Assembly (NCBI GenBank): GCA_963540515.1
Contig: CAUTNA010000004.1
Location: forward strand, 1-64,000
From: JAFGMC01 sp963540515
GTDB taxonomy: Bacteria > Pseudomonadota > Alphaproteobacteria > Rs-D84
Length of the DNA: 64,000 nucleotides
Direction: 5' to 3'
The notes under the pieces are model-generated. The model was not told the DNA's origin. It did no database searches and saw only the letters and a program-made list of their open reading frames with translations. Shown piece by piece: positions 44,262 through 53,568 of the stretch. The position numbers and the translations under genes are program-made. Numbering within the stretch: position 1 is the first letter of the stretch; each line of letters starts with the position of its first letter.

Positions 44262-44948
44262 TTAATGGTTATCTAACATTTTTTGCATAAAAGTATTATG
44301 TTGCTCTAGTTCTTCATCAGATGCATAAAAATGTCTTTCTGGAAAATTATATGTTCCTTTTGGTATATTTAACAGTGCATTATGTTGCTCTTCTCTATAT
44401 TCATCCACTGTTTTTAATGGTTTTATTTTTTTTAATTCTAAAAATACTTTTGCTAAAATTTCAGAGTCAATCAAAGCACCATGGGCATAAGAACGAGATT
44501 CCAAAGATATATTAAACCATTTTGCTAAAGCATCTAAACTATACTTTGTTTCATATAGCTTCTCTTTTGCTAAAATCAGAGAATCTATTTGTTGTTCTTT
44601 TTCTATTATTGGTAAATTAACATTTTTTAATTCATGATTTATAAAAGGAAAATCAAAATATTTTCCATTGTGTGCAATAATTTTGGAATCTCCAACAAAC
44701 TTTAAAAAATTGGGAGCAACATCTTTAAATAAAGGTTTATCTTCAAGAAATTTATTTGATATTTTATGAACTTGATATGAACTGTCAGGAATTTCCTTTC
44801 CTTCTGGATTTACAAAACTGTGAAAAGAATTTTCTGTTATTTCATCGTTTAATATCTCAACTGCTCCAATTTCAATAATTCTATGTCCTTCTAAATAATC
44901 AAAACTGGTAGTTTCTATATCAAAACAAACTAATCTTTCAATTTTCAT
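44262..44948 (-). CDS. dnaQ: DNA polymerase III epsilon subunit (proofreading)
   Basis: DnaQ is the 3'-5' exonuclease of replicative polymerase III. The 228-residue protein has the DEDD motifs: FDIETTS (Asp10 and Glu12), HNGKYFDFPFI, and HGALIDSEILAKVF with the late His-Asp. Beyond the exonuclease (about 175) is a short tail ending EEELEQHNTFMQKMLDNH that would bind the alpha subunit. The start is 26 bases from the divergent helicase gene. Confidence 0.95.
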   Translation of the reverse strand: MKIERLVCFDIETTSFDYLEGHRIIEIGAVEILNDEITENSFHSFVNPEGKEIPDSSYQVHKISNKFLEDKPLFKDVAPNFLKFVGDSKIIAHNGKYFDFPFINHELKNVNLPIIEKEQQIDSLILAKEKLYETKYSLDALAKWFNISLESRSYAHGALIDSEILAKVFLELKKIKPLKTVDEYREEQHNALLNIPKGTYNFPERHFYASDEELEQHNTFMQKMLDNH

Positions 44949-44974
44949 ACTTTTTATATATCATATTAAAAGAC
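44949..44974. promoter_or_regulatory. 26-bp divergent promoter region of dnaQ and uvrD
   Basis: The whole gap between the two start codons is 26 bases and nearly all A/T. Candidate -10 elements are CATATT (44962-44967, plus) and TATATA (44955-44960, minus), each ending about seven bases from an ATG. There is no room for leaders or ribosome sites, so both mRNAs may be leaderless. Confidence 0.45.
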
Positions 44975-46987
44975 ATGAATCAATTGCTAGAAAATCTTAA
45001 TAATCAACAAATCAAAGCAGTTAAGCAAACAGAAGGATCTTTACTTGTATTATCTGGTGCAGGAACAGGTAAAACAAGAGTTTTAATCGCAAGAACAAAA
45101 TATATACTTGATAATAATCTTGCAAAACCATGGCAAATAATGCTTCTTACTTTTACCAATAAAGCAGCAAATGAAATAAAAAATAGATTAATAAAAAATA
45201 TCGATTCAATTATTAATATTTCAGATCTTTGGGTTGGAACATTTCATTCAATTTGTCTTAAAATTTTAAGAGCCAACTTTGAAAAAGCAGGACTTAATCA
45301 AAACTTTATAATTTTAGGAGAGGATGAACAAAAAACAGTAATAAAATCAGCTATATCTAATATGAATTTAGATCCAAAAGGATACGATATTTCAGGGTTA
45401 ATAGATAGTTTTTCTCTAATAAAAGACAAAGGTCTAAACTCTTCTAATAATGAAAAAGATAAAATATTTCAAGAATACAACAAAGAACTTAAAAGACTAA
45501 ACGCTATTGATTTTGGTGATATTATTATAAAAGTTATAGATTTATTTAATTTAAATCCAACTATAGCAGAAAAATATCAGAAACAGTTTAAATATATAAT
45601 GGTTGATGAGTTTCAAGATACAAATGTATCTCAATATGAATTTCTAAAAAAAATATCTTCTCTAAATAAAAATATTTGTTGCGTTGGAGATGATGATCAA
45701 TCTATTTATTCTTGGAGAGGTGCTGAAATAAAAAACATGCTAGATTTTGGCAAACATTTTGAAAGTACAGAAATAATAAGATTGGAAACTAATTACAGAA
45801 GTACTAAAAATATATTAGGAGTTGCAAATTCTTTAATATCAAATAATAAATCAAGACTTGGAAAAACATTAAATACTTCAAACGATGATAATAATGAAAA
45901 AGTTTATATTTTTAATATTCCAACTGATAAAGATGAAGCAAAGTTTATATCTAAAACTATTTTAGATAATAAATTTAAATTATCTGATACTGCTATACTT
46001 ATCAGAAATGGATCTTTATCAAGAGTTTTTGAAGAAGAATTCACAAGATTAAATATTCCGTATAGATTAATTGGAACTATAAAATTTTATGAAAGAGCAG
46101 AAATTCGTGATGTAATTGCGTACATTCGTCTTCTAGTATATCCATTTGATGATATATCTTTTACAAGAATAATATCGAAACCATCACGTGGATTTGGAGA
46201 ATCTACTATTTCAAAATTAAGAGAACTTAATTGTAATTACATGCAAGGATTATCAAAACTTAAATTATCAAAAAAACAAATAGATTCTAAAGATTCTTTT
46301 TTTAAAACTTTTGATTTTGATTGGAAAAGATTAACACCAAAAGAATCAGTTAAAACTTTACTAGAAAGATCTGGATATTTAAAATTTTGGGAAAAAAATC
46401 CTGATTTATCAGAAAGGCTTAACAATATTAATGATTTAGTTGAAAATGTAATTCCACAATATGAAACTTTAGAATCGTTTCTTGAAAATGCATCTCTTAT
46501 GATGATTGAAGAGAGCAACTCTAATAATAAAACAAAAGATTGTTTATCTATAATGTCAATTCACGCTTCAAAGGGACTTGAATTTGATAATATTTTTTTG
46601 CCTGCTTTTGAAGAGGGTATTATTCCAAACGACAAATCTGTAAGAGAAGGAAGTATTGAAGAAGAACGAAGACTTGCCTATGTTGCTATAACAAGAGCTA
46701 AAAAAAGATTAATAATAACAAATTGTTTTTCCAGATTTATGTTTGGAAAAACTCAATATAATAATCAAAGTAGATTTTTAAATGAAATAGATTATAGCTT
46801 TACAAATTTATCTGAAAAAAAATTAAATTCTAATTATCAAAATAATAATATTGTTGGAAGATATATTTTACATAAAGAGATGGGAAAAGGACTTGTATTA
46901 GAAAATAACTCAACTGTTTTAACAGTCTATTTTTCAAAACATGGAATAAAAAAAGTATTGGAAGATTTTGTAAAACTCATAGATTAA
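44975..46987 (+). CDS. uvrD: UvrD/PcrA-type DNA helicase
   Basis: A superfamily 1A 3'-5' helicase that removes proteins and unwinds nicks in repair and replication. The 670-residue protein shows Walker A GAGTGKTR (28-35), VDEFQDTN as the DExx box, GDDDQSIYSWRGA, ETNYRST, SIHASKGLEFDNIFLP and LAYVAITRAKKRL. The C-terminal segment (about 615-670) is a Tudor-like YILHKEMGKGLVLE region, known to bind RNA polymerase in UvrD/PcrA. It is divergent from dnaQ. Confidence 0.96.
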   Translation: MNQLLENLNNQQIKAVKQTEGSLLVLSGAGTGKTRVLIARTKYILDNNLAKPWQIMLLTFTNKAANEIKNRLIKNIDSIINISDLWVGTFHSICLKILRANFEKAGLNQNFIILGEDEQKTVIKSAISNMNLDPKGYDISGLIDSFSLIKDKGLNSSNNEKDKIFQEYNKELKRLNAIDFGDIIIKVIDLFNLNPTIAEKYQKQFKYIMVDEFQDTNVSQYEFLKKISSLNKNICCVGDDDQSIYSWRGAEIKNMLDFGKHFESTEIIRLETNYRSTKNILGVANSLISNNKSRLGKTLNTSNDDNNEKVYIFNIPTDKDEAKFISKTILDNKFKLSDTAILIRNGSLSRVFEEEFTRLNIPYRLIGTIKFYERAEIRDVIAYIRLLVYPFDDISFTRIISKPSRGFGESTISKLRELNCNYMQGLSKLKLSKKQIDSKDSFFKTFDFDWKRLTPKESVKTLLERSGYLKFWEKNPDLSERLNNINDLVENVIPQYETLESFLENASLMMIEESNSNNKTKDCLSIMSIHASKGLEFDNIFLPAFEEGIIPNDKSVREGSIEEERRLAYVAITRAKKRLIITNCFSRFMFGKTQYNNQSRFLNEIDYSFTNLSEKKLNSNYQNNNIVGRYILHKEMGKGLVLENNSTVLTVYFSKHGIKKVLEDFVKLID

Positions 46988-46994
46988 TAATTAT

Positions 46995-48305
46995 TTATTT
47001 TTTTAAAGCATCTTTTGTAGATTTATAAATTTTTTGTATATCTGAAATTAATTTCTTAACATCACTAACAATTTTATTACCACTTGAAGTATCTACACTT
47101 CCACCAATACTTTTAGCAAAAAATTCTGTTTTAGTTAATAGGTATCCAATAAGTAATCCAGAGATTAAAAGTGTTATAGAGTCATAATTTTCTGCATTTG
47201 AAACTGATTTAAAATCTATACCAACACCAGCAAAAATAGCAAAACATAGTGATATAATAATAGATAAAGATATAAAATATATTATTGCATTTACAAACCT
47301 TTGAATTGCTGAATCTAAAGAATTTCCATTAAATATCCCCATAAATTTATTGAAAACAACTCCTGCATACCCATCATAACTTGTTCTCATACTACCACCA
47401 GATACAATAGTATTTGTTACACTTGTAAAAATATTTGAATTTGAATCTTCTTTTCCAGAAAAACAATGTGATATTGCAGTGAAAGGCAACATTAATATTA
47501 CTAAAAACAAATCAACAATAACTGAAAAAGACATTAAAGCAAATTTCCATATATTTATTAAAAATATAAAAACTAAAGAAACTCCTAAAATAAAAGTAAA
47601 AGCACTTGTTCCAATACCTAAAAACATTAACTTAAAACCAGAAACTATTGCAGAATAAAAAAAACCAGAAAATCTTGTCGATAAACACAGTAGAGAAGAT
47701 ATATCTTCTGATTGAAGAATACTAGTTGTTGAATTACCAACAAAATTTTGTACAGCCGTACAAGTATCTGGTAAATTAGTTCCTATAGAACTTGCAACAG
47801 AACCCAAAATTGTATCCGAAATTAAAGTACCTAACATAAGTAAAGGTTTTATTATCCACATAAATAATTGTTCTGGGGACTGCTGTATTATAAATATCCA
47901 TATAAAGATAAGTATTGCCTTCTTTACAGCACTTTCAAATAATATACTTGGTTTTGATGACTTCTTTATCATTTGATAAATTTCTAAGGTTAACCAAAAA
48001 ATTAAAGCAATTGTCATAAATATAGATACAAAATCAACAAATGAATTTTTCAGAATATAACTAATATTTGACATAGCTTTTATAAGAGCAAATCCAAGCC
48101 TTGCTTCAATTGGTACAAAAGTTTTATCTGAAAAGCTTGTCTGAAATGTTCCTTGGAAATTTTCTAAATCTGTTTTTATTGTTGAATTTATTGATTCTCT
48201 ATTGTTTTCCGTTGTCCAAGAACCAAAATTTCCGATATCCCCACTATCACCAAAACAATTAGATGAAAATATTAAAGCAATTAAAAGAATTATTTTTTTT
48301 ATCAT
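46995..48305 (-). CDS. virB6: VirB6-like T4SS inner-membrane protein (1)
   Basis: VirB6/TrbL proteins are polytopic inner-membrane components of the T4SS channel. This 436-residue protein has a signal peptide (about 1-19), several membrane segments (clusters at about 85-150, 210-275 and 335-385), and a cationic C-terminal helix ending STKDALKK. It is the last of four co-directional genes: its ATGA start overlaps the end of the previous gene. It lacks the N-terminal CxxC seen in three paralogues. The multiple paralogues and genomic link with virB8-10 genes favour the T4SS role; direct homology to VirB6 is by pattern, not identity. Confidence 0.65.
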   Translation of the reverse strand: MIKKIILLIALIFSSNCFGDSGDIGNFGSWTTENNRESINSTIKTDLENFQGTFQTSFSDKTFVPIEARLGFALIKAMSNISYILKNSFVDFVSIFMTIALIFWLTLEIYQMIKKSSKPSILFESAVKKAILIFIWIFIIQQSPEQLFMWIIKPLLMLGTLISDTILGSVASSIGTNLPDTCTAVQNFVGNSTTSILQSEDISSLLCLSTRFSGFFYSAIVSGFKLMFLGIGTSAFTFILGVSLVFIFLINIWKFALMSFSVIVDLFLVILMLPFTAISHCFSGKEDSNSNIFTSVTNTIVSGGSMRTSYDGYAGVVFNKFMGIFNGNSLDSAIQRFVNAIIYFISLSIIISLCFAIFAGVGIDFKSVSNAENYDSITLLISGLLIGYLLTKTEFFAKSIGGSVDTSSGNKIVSDVKKLISDIQKIYKSTKDALKK

Positions 48306-49729
48306 TTACTTTTATTTACCATTTTTAATATTCTCTCGGGAATACTTTTTACCGTTTTACCAAGAGTTTTTAAATATCCTCCATAATCAAATTCTTCTTT
48401 TCCAATACTACCTAATATTTCATCTATTTTTGGAGAAACTAAATAAAAATATATAAAAAATATTCCTATCATAAGAATTATAAATTCAAAACCATTATCC
48501 ATAAAATCAAAAGCCCCAGGATATTTTCTTTCTACTTCTGCTTTTTTTGCTGTAAAACAATTCTTAAATTTATCTTTATCTAACTTTCCATCTTCAATAG
48601 ATATTTTTTCACAATTTGAAAAGACAGAAATTATACTATCAGTCTTTGCATCTATATTTTGTTTATTTTCTAATATTGGAGGTAATATTGCATTATAACC
48701 ATCTTGCGGTGCTGGAAAATATTCATCTGCACAAAATGATATAATAGAATATAAAACTAACGTTTTTAAAGTTACAGATACTATTTTTACAGAAGAATCT
48801 ATAATCATATTAAATGCGTTTGGAACAACATTTTTTGCAATAGTCCAAGTTTTTTCAAATGTATAAAAAAATATAATAATAGGAAAAAAAATAATAATAA
48901 ATATTAATTTAAATAAAACAGATAATATTTGAAAAAATAGATTAAAACCAATTAACATAAACATAATAATAAGCCCAAAACCAGCTAACCAAGTGAGTGT
49001 TCCGCCACCAAGTCCAAGCCAAGAATAATTCATCAATGCAAAGCCACCAGATACACCTGCAAGACTTATGAAATTTATATTTGAAATTGTGCACATAAAA
49101 GGGCGCATAATTGGATTCAACAAATCATTTGATTCTTTTATCTCCATATTACAACTTGATGAGTATGCAGTTTTTGTTGCAATCATAGATATTTCACTAC
49201 CTATCAACATAACAGGTGATATTACTATACTTGATAAAGACTTTAAGAAAGAAATATTTGAATTATTAGTGTTTGCAAATACTAAAAAACTTCCAACTAT
49301 AATTACTCTGATACCTTGGTTTAGTATTTTATCAAATAAAGGTTTAAATTCTAATTTCTTATCCCCTGCATCCAAAACAGCATTTTTTTTCGATGCTTCA
49401 TATAAGTGCTCTGCTATTGATACAATTAGAAATATTCCAAACCCTAAGAAAACTAATAAAGATAAAGTTCCAACTATTTTTATCCAGAAATTTTCTGCAA
49501 CATTCCCAATCATTGCAAAAAGTCTTTCTATATAACTACACAAAAAACAACTGTTTGATGAAGCTATATCACCATCTTTTACACCAATAGCAGATAAAAA
49601 ATTATCTATACTTGAAAAAGATATTGAAGATCCACCAATTGCAACCGAAACATACCAAACACCTAATCCTATCAATATAAGATTAATACCAAATTTTATA
49701 CATAAAGAAACAATTTTTGCTTTTAACAT
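48302..49729 (-). CDS. virB6: VirB6-like T4SS inner-membrane protein (2)
   Basis: This 475-residue protein has an N-terminal membrane segment (about 15-31), then CFLC at 61-64 in a stretch SCFLCSYIERLFAMI, followed by several more membrane segments, including a dense block (about 215-300) with TWLAGFGLIIMFMLIGFNLFF. A soluble loop between the last membrane parts (about 350-420) faces one side. The C-terminus is cationic (PERILKMVNKSK). It is 3 bases after gene 3 and overlaps gene 1 by 4 bases. The shape and the CxxC shared with two other paralogues suggest common origin. Confidence 0.65.
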   Translation of the reverse strand: MLKAKIVSLCIKFGINLILIGLGVWYVSVAIGGSSISFSSIDNFLSAIGVKDGDIASSNSCFLCSYIERLFAMIGNVAENFWIKIVGTLSLLVFLGFGIFLIVSIAEHLYEASKKNAVLDAGDKKLEFKPLFDKILNQGIRVIIVGSFLVFANTNNSNISFLKSLSSIVISPVMLIGSEISMIATKTAYSSSCNMEIKESNDLLNPIMRPFMCTISNINFISLAGVSGGFALMNYSWLGLGGGTLTWLAGFGLIIMFMLIGFNLFFQILSVLFKLIFIIIFFPIIIFFYTFEKTWTIAKNVVPNAFNMIIDSSVKIVSVTLKTLVLYSIISFCADEYFPAPQDGYNAILPPILENKQNIDAKTDSIISVFSNCEKISIEDGKLDKDKFKNCFTAKKAEVERKYPGAFDFMDNGFEFIILMIGIFFIYFYLVSPKIDEILGSIGKEEFDYGGYLKTLGKTVKSIPERILKMVNKSK

Positions 49730-49732
49730 TTA

Positions 49733-50893
49733 TTATTTTTTCTTTATTAAATATCCTTCTATTTTATTAACAATAATATCTTTTAATTTTTTTACATTAC
49801 TAAATAATTCTTCACCTAAAGTCTTTTCTTCTCCTATTTCAAAAGCTTTTAATACCATAGTCTTTATGGTATCAACTTGGGTTGATATAAAATTTACCAT
49901 ATACAAGATTACAAGAATAGAAATAAGACTAATACTTACTATACTTTCATCTGAAATTATATCTTCAGATACATTATTACTTGTAATCATATACATAAGT
50001 TCTTGGACAGATATACCATGATTTCCAAAAAATCTCGATATTATCATTATAGCTATCAAATATGTCAAAGTCGCTGTTGCAAGAGTCACTATAGAATTTA
50101 TAACAGATTTAAATTTAGATGTTCCAAGAGACGCTCCTATTCCTTTAACCAAACTTGGAACATCAGAGTTTTTTAAAATAAAAACAGTCATAGATACTGG
50201 GAAAAAAAACGCAAAATAAGTCATAGAAATAATAACATCAATAAAGTAAAAACAATATTTTATAAATAATTTAAAAAATCTATAAATAAAAAATAATCCT
50301 ATATAAAGCAAAATTAAATTTTTTATAAAACTTCCTATTCCTAGAAATGATTTCCAAGAAAAAGCTTTATCAACAATTGCAAAACCAAGTGATATATATG
50401 ACTGAAATTGAGTAATTGTTGTTTTTATTATAGATATTATTTTATCTCTTAAAACAGGTCTATAAAACCCATCATCTTCTATTATTCTTGGAGTATAACT
50501 TACTTTATTTTCTACAAAATTATTATCAATTTTTAAAATACTTTGAGTATAAAAAAGTGTCATATCTGCAACAGGTTCAAAAGTTATTGTTGTTAAAAAT
50601 CGGGGAAAAGAAACACCTAAACCAAGCAAAGAAAATATAATTAAAGAATTTATAATCACAGGTTTTAAAGATTTCTGATACAAAGGATCTTTAAAACCTG
50701 ACTTTATATTATTCCAAACCGAAGATAAAACATAAAAACCAATAAATAATAAAAATGAAAAGATACATATTTTTGAAAGATAATCATAAGCTAAAGAAGA
50801 GGCTTTTGAAATTACTTCAAAAAGTCTATCAAAAACTGGACAACCCCAACATTGAATAAGATTTCTAAAAATAAAATCTTTAAAAGTATCCAC
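49733..50893 (-). CDS. virB6: VirB6-like T4SS inner-membrane protein (3)
   Basis: This 386-residue protein has CWGC at 15-18 close to its start (NLIQCWGCPVFDRLFEVI), no obvious signal peptide, and membrane segments at about 35-60, 80-105, 185-245 and later, ending in an Ile/Lys-rich tail (LKDIIVNKIEGYLIKKK). The start overlaps the stop of gene 4 by one base. The CWxC-x2-F pattern recurs in the plus-strand paralogue at 52183. Cysteine pairs in this place could join chains or bind a metal; that is inference. Confidence 0.65.
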   Translation of the reverse strand: MDTFKDFIFRNLIQCWGCPVFDRLFEVISKASSLAYDYLSKICIFSFLLFIGFYVLSSVWNNIKSGFKDPLYQKSLKPVIINSLIIFSLLGLGVSFPRFLTTITFEPVADMTLFYTQSILKIDNNFVENKVSYTPRIIEDDGFYRPVLRDKIISIIKTTITQFQSYISLGFAIVDKAFSWKSFLGIGSFIKNLILLYIGLFFIYRFFKLFIKYCFYFIDVIISMTYFAFFFPVSMTVFILKNSDVPSLVKGIGASLGTSKFKSVINSIVTLATATLTYLIAIMIISRFFGNHGISVQELMYMITSNNVSEDIISDESIVSISLISILVILYMVNFISTQVDTIKTMVLKAFEIGEEKTLGEELFSNVKKLKDIIVNKIEGYLIKKK

Positions 50894-52128
50894 TATTTTT
50901 TCAAAGCTCCTCTAACTAAATTTATTTTACTTTTAACTATATTATATAAAGATTTGGAATCACTCTTAACCGAATCAAATAAATCGTTTCTTTCTTTTGA
51001 ATACCTAAGTAATAATTCTTTAGTTTTATCAAACAAACTGTACATTAAATAAAAAGTTAAAATAGAAGATAACCAAATAATAGAATGCTCACCAAAACTA
51101 ATATCTGATCCAGGTAGGTTAGTTTCAACATTAACCCCAGTTGTTACATTAAAAACTGATGAATTCCAGCTGAATAATGCTTTTACTATTGCAACATTCA
51201 AAACAAGTATAAAACTTGATGTAATCATAGTTATAACAAGAGTTTGAAGAGATTTTATTAAATTTTCAAAAGGCGGAAGCAAATCAATCCACCTATCTGG
51301 ATTATTCGGTTTTATTACCCAAAGTAATACATTAAAAGGATATAATATTAAAGCACTTCCAAGCTTAAATATTCCCTGAATGATAAGTAACCCCATAAAA
51401 AAATTACTTGAAACAAATGTAAATATTAAAAGTATTCCTGTAATTAAATTTAAAAAATCTTCACCACCATGAGGTATTAACATCATAAGACCTGATAGAC
51501 CACTTACAACAAACTCAAAACCTTTTTTTATAATTTTTGAATTTTCATAAGCTATTTTCTCAACAGGTTTTACTAAAAAATTACAACTTTCTTTTGTTAT
51601 CCAATTTTTTGTAAAATTAACTTTATCACAACCTAAATTTTCATTAGGATTAACAATAGAAATATTATTCAAAATTTCGGAACTATAAATATATCCAAAT
51701 CTTAAAAAAGGATCTAATAACCAATCAGTCACATAAATAGGTTTTATTGGAAGCAGTATTACAACTGCTACCATTGCACGAAACGCAGGTTTTATGATAT
51801 TTTCCCCAATTTTCCAAGCACTTATTTTATTTGCCCACATTTCTCCACCACCAGAAAAACCAAATAATGATAACCAATTAGATGGAAAATACATTTTTAC
51901 TAAATAAAGGATAATAGTAGAAGCAAGTATTGCCCAGATCAGTATATATATTATTCCATCTCCATTTCCTATAAAAAAATCATATGTTCCTTGTGCAACA
52001 GTCATCAAAACATCTAGGACTAGAGGAATAAATCCAGATATATCTAAAGCATCAACAATTGAAAAATTAGCAATTGCGGGATTTATTAGACAAAACAAAC
52101 AAAAAACTAAACTAAGTAAATATTTCAT
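50893..52128 (-). CDS. virB6: VirB6-like T4SS inner-membrane protein (4)
   Basis: The first gene of the four-gene leftward operon, 411 residues. It has a signal peptide (about 1-20), membrane segments at about 55-77, 115-130, 235-275 and 300-325, and a cationic tail ending NLVRGALKK. There is no CxxC at the N-terminus. The start codon is only six bases after a minus-strand TGTTATAAT promoter element, so the transcript is probably leaderless. It is divergent from the fifth paralogue. Confidence 0.65.
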   Translation of the reverse strand: MKYLLSLVFCLFCLINPAIANFSIVDALDISGFIPLVLDVLMTVAQGTYDFFIGNGDGIIYILIWAILASTIILYLVKMYFPSNWLSLFGFSGGGEMWANKISAWKIGENIIKPAFRAMVAVVILLPIKPIYVTDWLLDPFLRFGYIYSSEILNNISIVNPNENLGCDKVNFTKNWITKESCNFLVKPVEKIAYENSKIIKKGFEFVVSGLSGLMMLIPHGGEDFLNLITGILLIFTFVSSNFFMGLLIIQGIFKLGSALILYPFNVLLWVIKPNNPDRWIDLLPPFENLIKSLQTLVITMITSSFILVLNVAIVKALFSWNSSVFNVTTGVNVETNLPGSDISFGEHSIIWLSSILTFYLMYSLFDKTKELLLRYSKERNDLFDSVKSDSKSLYNIVKSKINLVRGALKK

Positions 52129-52134
52129 ACTATC

Positions 52135-52172
52135 ATTATAACATAATATAACAGTCTACATTATGCTATAAT
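52135..52172. promoter_or_regulatory. divergent extended -10 promoters of the VirB6-like genes
   Basis: TGTTATAAT on the minus strand (-10 at 52135-52140) and TGCTATAAT on the plus strand (-10 at 52167-52172) face away from each other in a 54-base gap. They end 6 and 10 bases from their ATGs, with no ribosome site. The two arms form an imperfect inverted repeat (12 of 13 bases), so one regulator could control both. Confidence 0.7.
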
Positions 52173-52182
52173 AGTTAAACCA

Positions 52183-53490
52183 ATGAAAAACTTTGTAAGA
52201 AAATTATTTTTTATATTTTTATTAATTTTTCCAAATGTTGCGAATGCAGTTGCACCAATTGTTATAAAACTAATTGCTGGTGGAGTTGCAACTGCAGGGT
52301 TTTCAATTTATCGTTCAAGCATTCCAATGAATTTTAGAGATTCTGTTGACTTTTTTTCATCTTGTTGGAGTTGCGGAATATTTTCAGATATTATTCGTGA
52401 ATTATCTTCAATATTACCAAAGATTTATTCGAATATTGGAGAAATTTTTATACCTTTATCTATTTCTCTTACCTGTATCTGGTTTTCATGGAATTTATTA
52501 TCAGGATATATTTCAAACGATCCTCAAAAAAAATGGTCTAAAGAACCTTGGACTATGGTTGGAGATTTTGGAACCCACTTTGTAAAGCTTGGTTTTGTAA
52601 TAATATTGTTATCATTTCCTCTTCCTAGACTTATAACAGAAACGATAATAGAACCTATTATCAATATGGGATTTTCAATAAACAATATACCATCATCGAA
52701 TCAAAGTTTTTCAGAATGTATTATTTCAAGCGCAATAGAAGATCCATCTTCTTCAAGTATATCAACTTCACTAAAACAAGTATTTTCCCCGAAATTAAGA
52801 CATAGTTTAAACTGTGAAATATCAAAAATACACCAAATTACAGGAGTTGGTATAGCATCAGGTTGGGCAATGATGAATATGGCTTTTGATAGTAAATACA
52901 TGTATAAAATTATGTGGGGAATTCCTATTTTCCCAAACATACTAGTTTTTTTTAGTGGTCTTTTAATATTTGCCATATTTATATATGCTTTAATACCGAT
53001 TCCTTTTTACATATTACAGGTGTTTATTACTTTATCACTTGATTTAATAATGCTTCCAATAACACTTCTTTCTTGGCTTTTTAAAGGATGGAATATTGTT
53101 GATTGGGGTGGAAAATCAATTTCTGACATGATAAATGATACCATAAAAAACATTTTAGGCATTCTATTTGTATGTTTATCCATATTTTTTGGATTAATAT
53201 TTATCGATTCTATGTTTTCGAATTTTACAGGGCTTAACACATTACAAAAAGCCATTGATAATAATGATGTTTCGATTCTTATGGATGGATTATTTATGAA
53301 CAATGATAGCTTTATAACAATAATAATGCTTGGAATATTTTTTACTATGTTTATGACACTTATCCCAGAAATTATAAAAATGTTGTTTAAAAACCTTGCA
53401 ATTCCTAAAGAATTTTATGATAAAACACGTCAAACTCTTAAAATTTTTTACGGAAAAGCGCAAAAATATTTTGAATTACTAAAAAAATAA
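52183..53490 (+). CDS. virB6: VirB6-like T4SS inner-membrane protein (5)
   Basis: This 435-residue protein is the only plus-strand member. It has a signal peptide (about 1-22, ending NVANA), a CWSC at 61-64 (SCWSCGIFSDIIREL), and membrane segments at about 85-105, 125-150, 245-300 and later, ending in KIFYGKAQKYFELLKK. The middle block FYILQVFITLSLDLIMLPITLLSWLFKGW is typical of polytopic VirB6-like proteins. Its ATG follows an extended -10 with no ribosome site. Confidence 0.65.
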   Translation: MKNFVRKLFFIFLLIFPNVANAVAPIVIKLIAGGVATAGFSIYRSSIPMNFRDSVDFFSSCWSCGIFSDIIRELSSILPKIYSNIGEIFIPLSISLTCIWFSWNLLSGYISNDPQKKWSKEPWTMVGDFGTHFVKLGFVIILLSFPLPRLITETIIEPIINMGFSINNIPSSNQSFSECIISSAIEDPSSSSISTSLKQVFSPKLRHSLNCEISKIHQITGVGIASGWAMMNMAFDSKYMYKIMWGIPIFPNILVFFSGLLIFAIFIYALIPIPFYILQVFITLSLDLIMLPITLLSWLFKGWNIVDWGGKSISDMINDTIKNILGILFVCLSIFFGLIFIDSMFSNFTGLNTLQKAIDNNDVSILMDGLFMNNDSFITIIMLGIFFTMFMTLIPEIIKMLFKNLAIPKEFYDKTRQTLKIFYGKAQKYFELLKK

Positions 53491-53541
53491 TAGAATTTTA
53501 AAAAATCAAGCTGTTTTATTAACTTCAATATCTTTTTTATA

Positions 53542-53561
53542 TATATCAAATTTGATATAAT
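53542..53561 (+). promoter_or_regulatory. promoter with 18-bp palindromic operator
   Basis: The perfect palindrome tatatcaaatttgatata (53542-53559) overlaps the extended -10 element TGATATAAT (-10 at 53556-53561). The next gene's ATG begins 7 bases after the -10, so transcription would start at or next to the A of the ATG. A dimeric repressor site is likely. Confidence 0.55.
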
Positions 53562-53568
53562 TTGAAGC

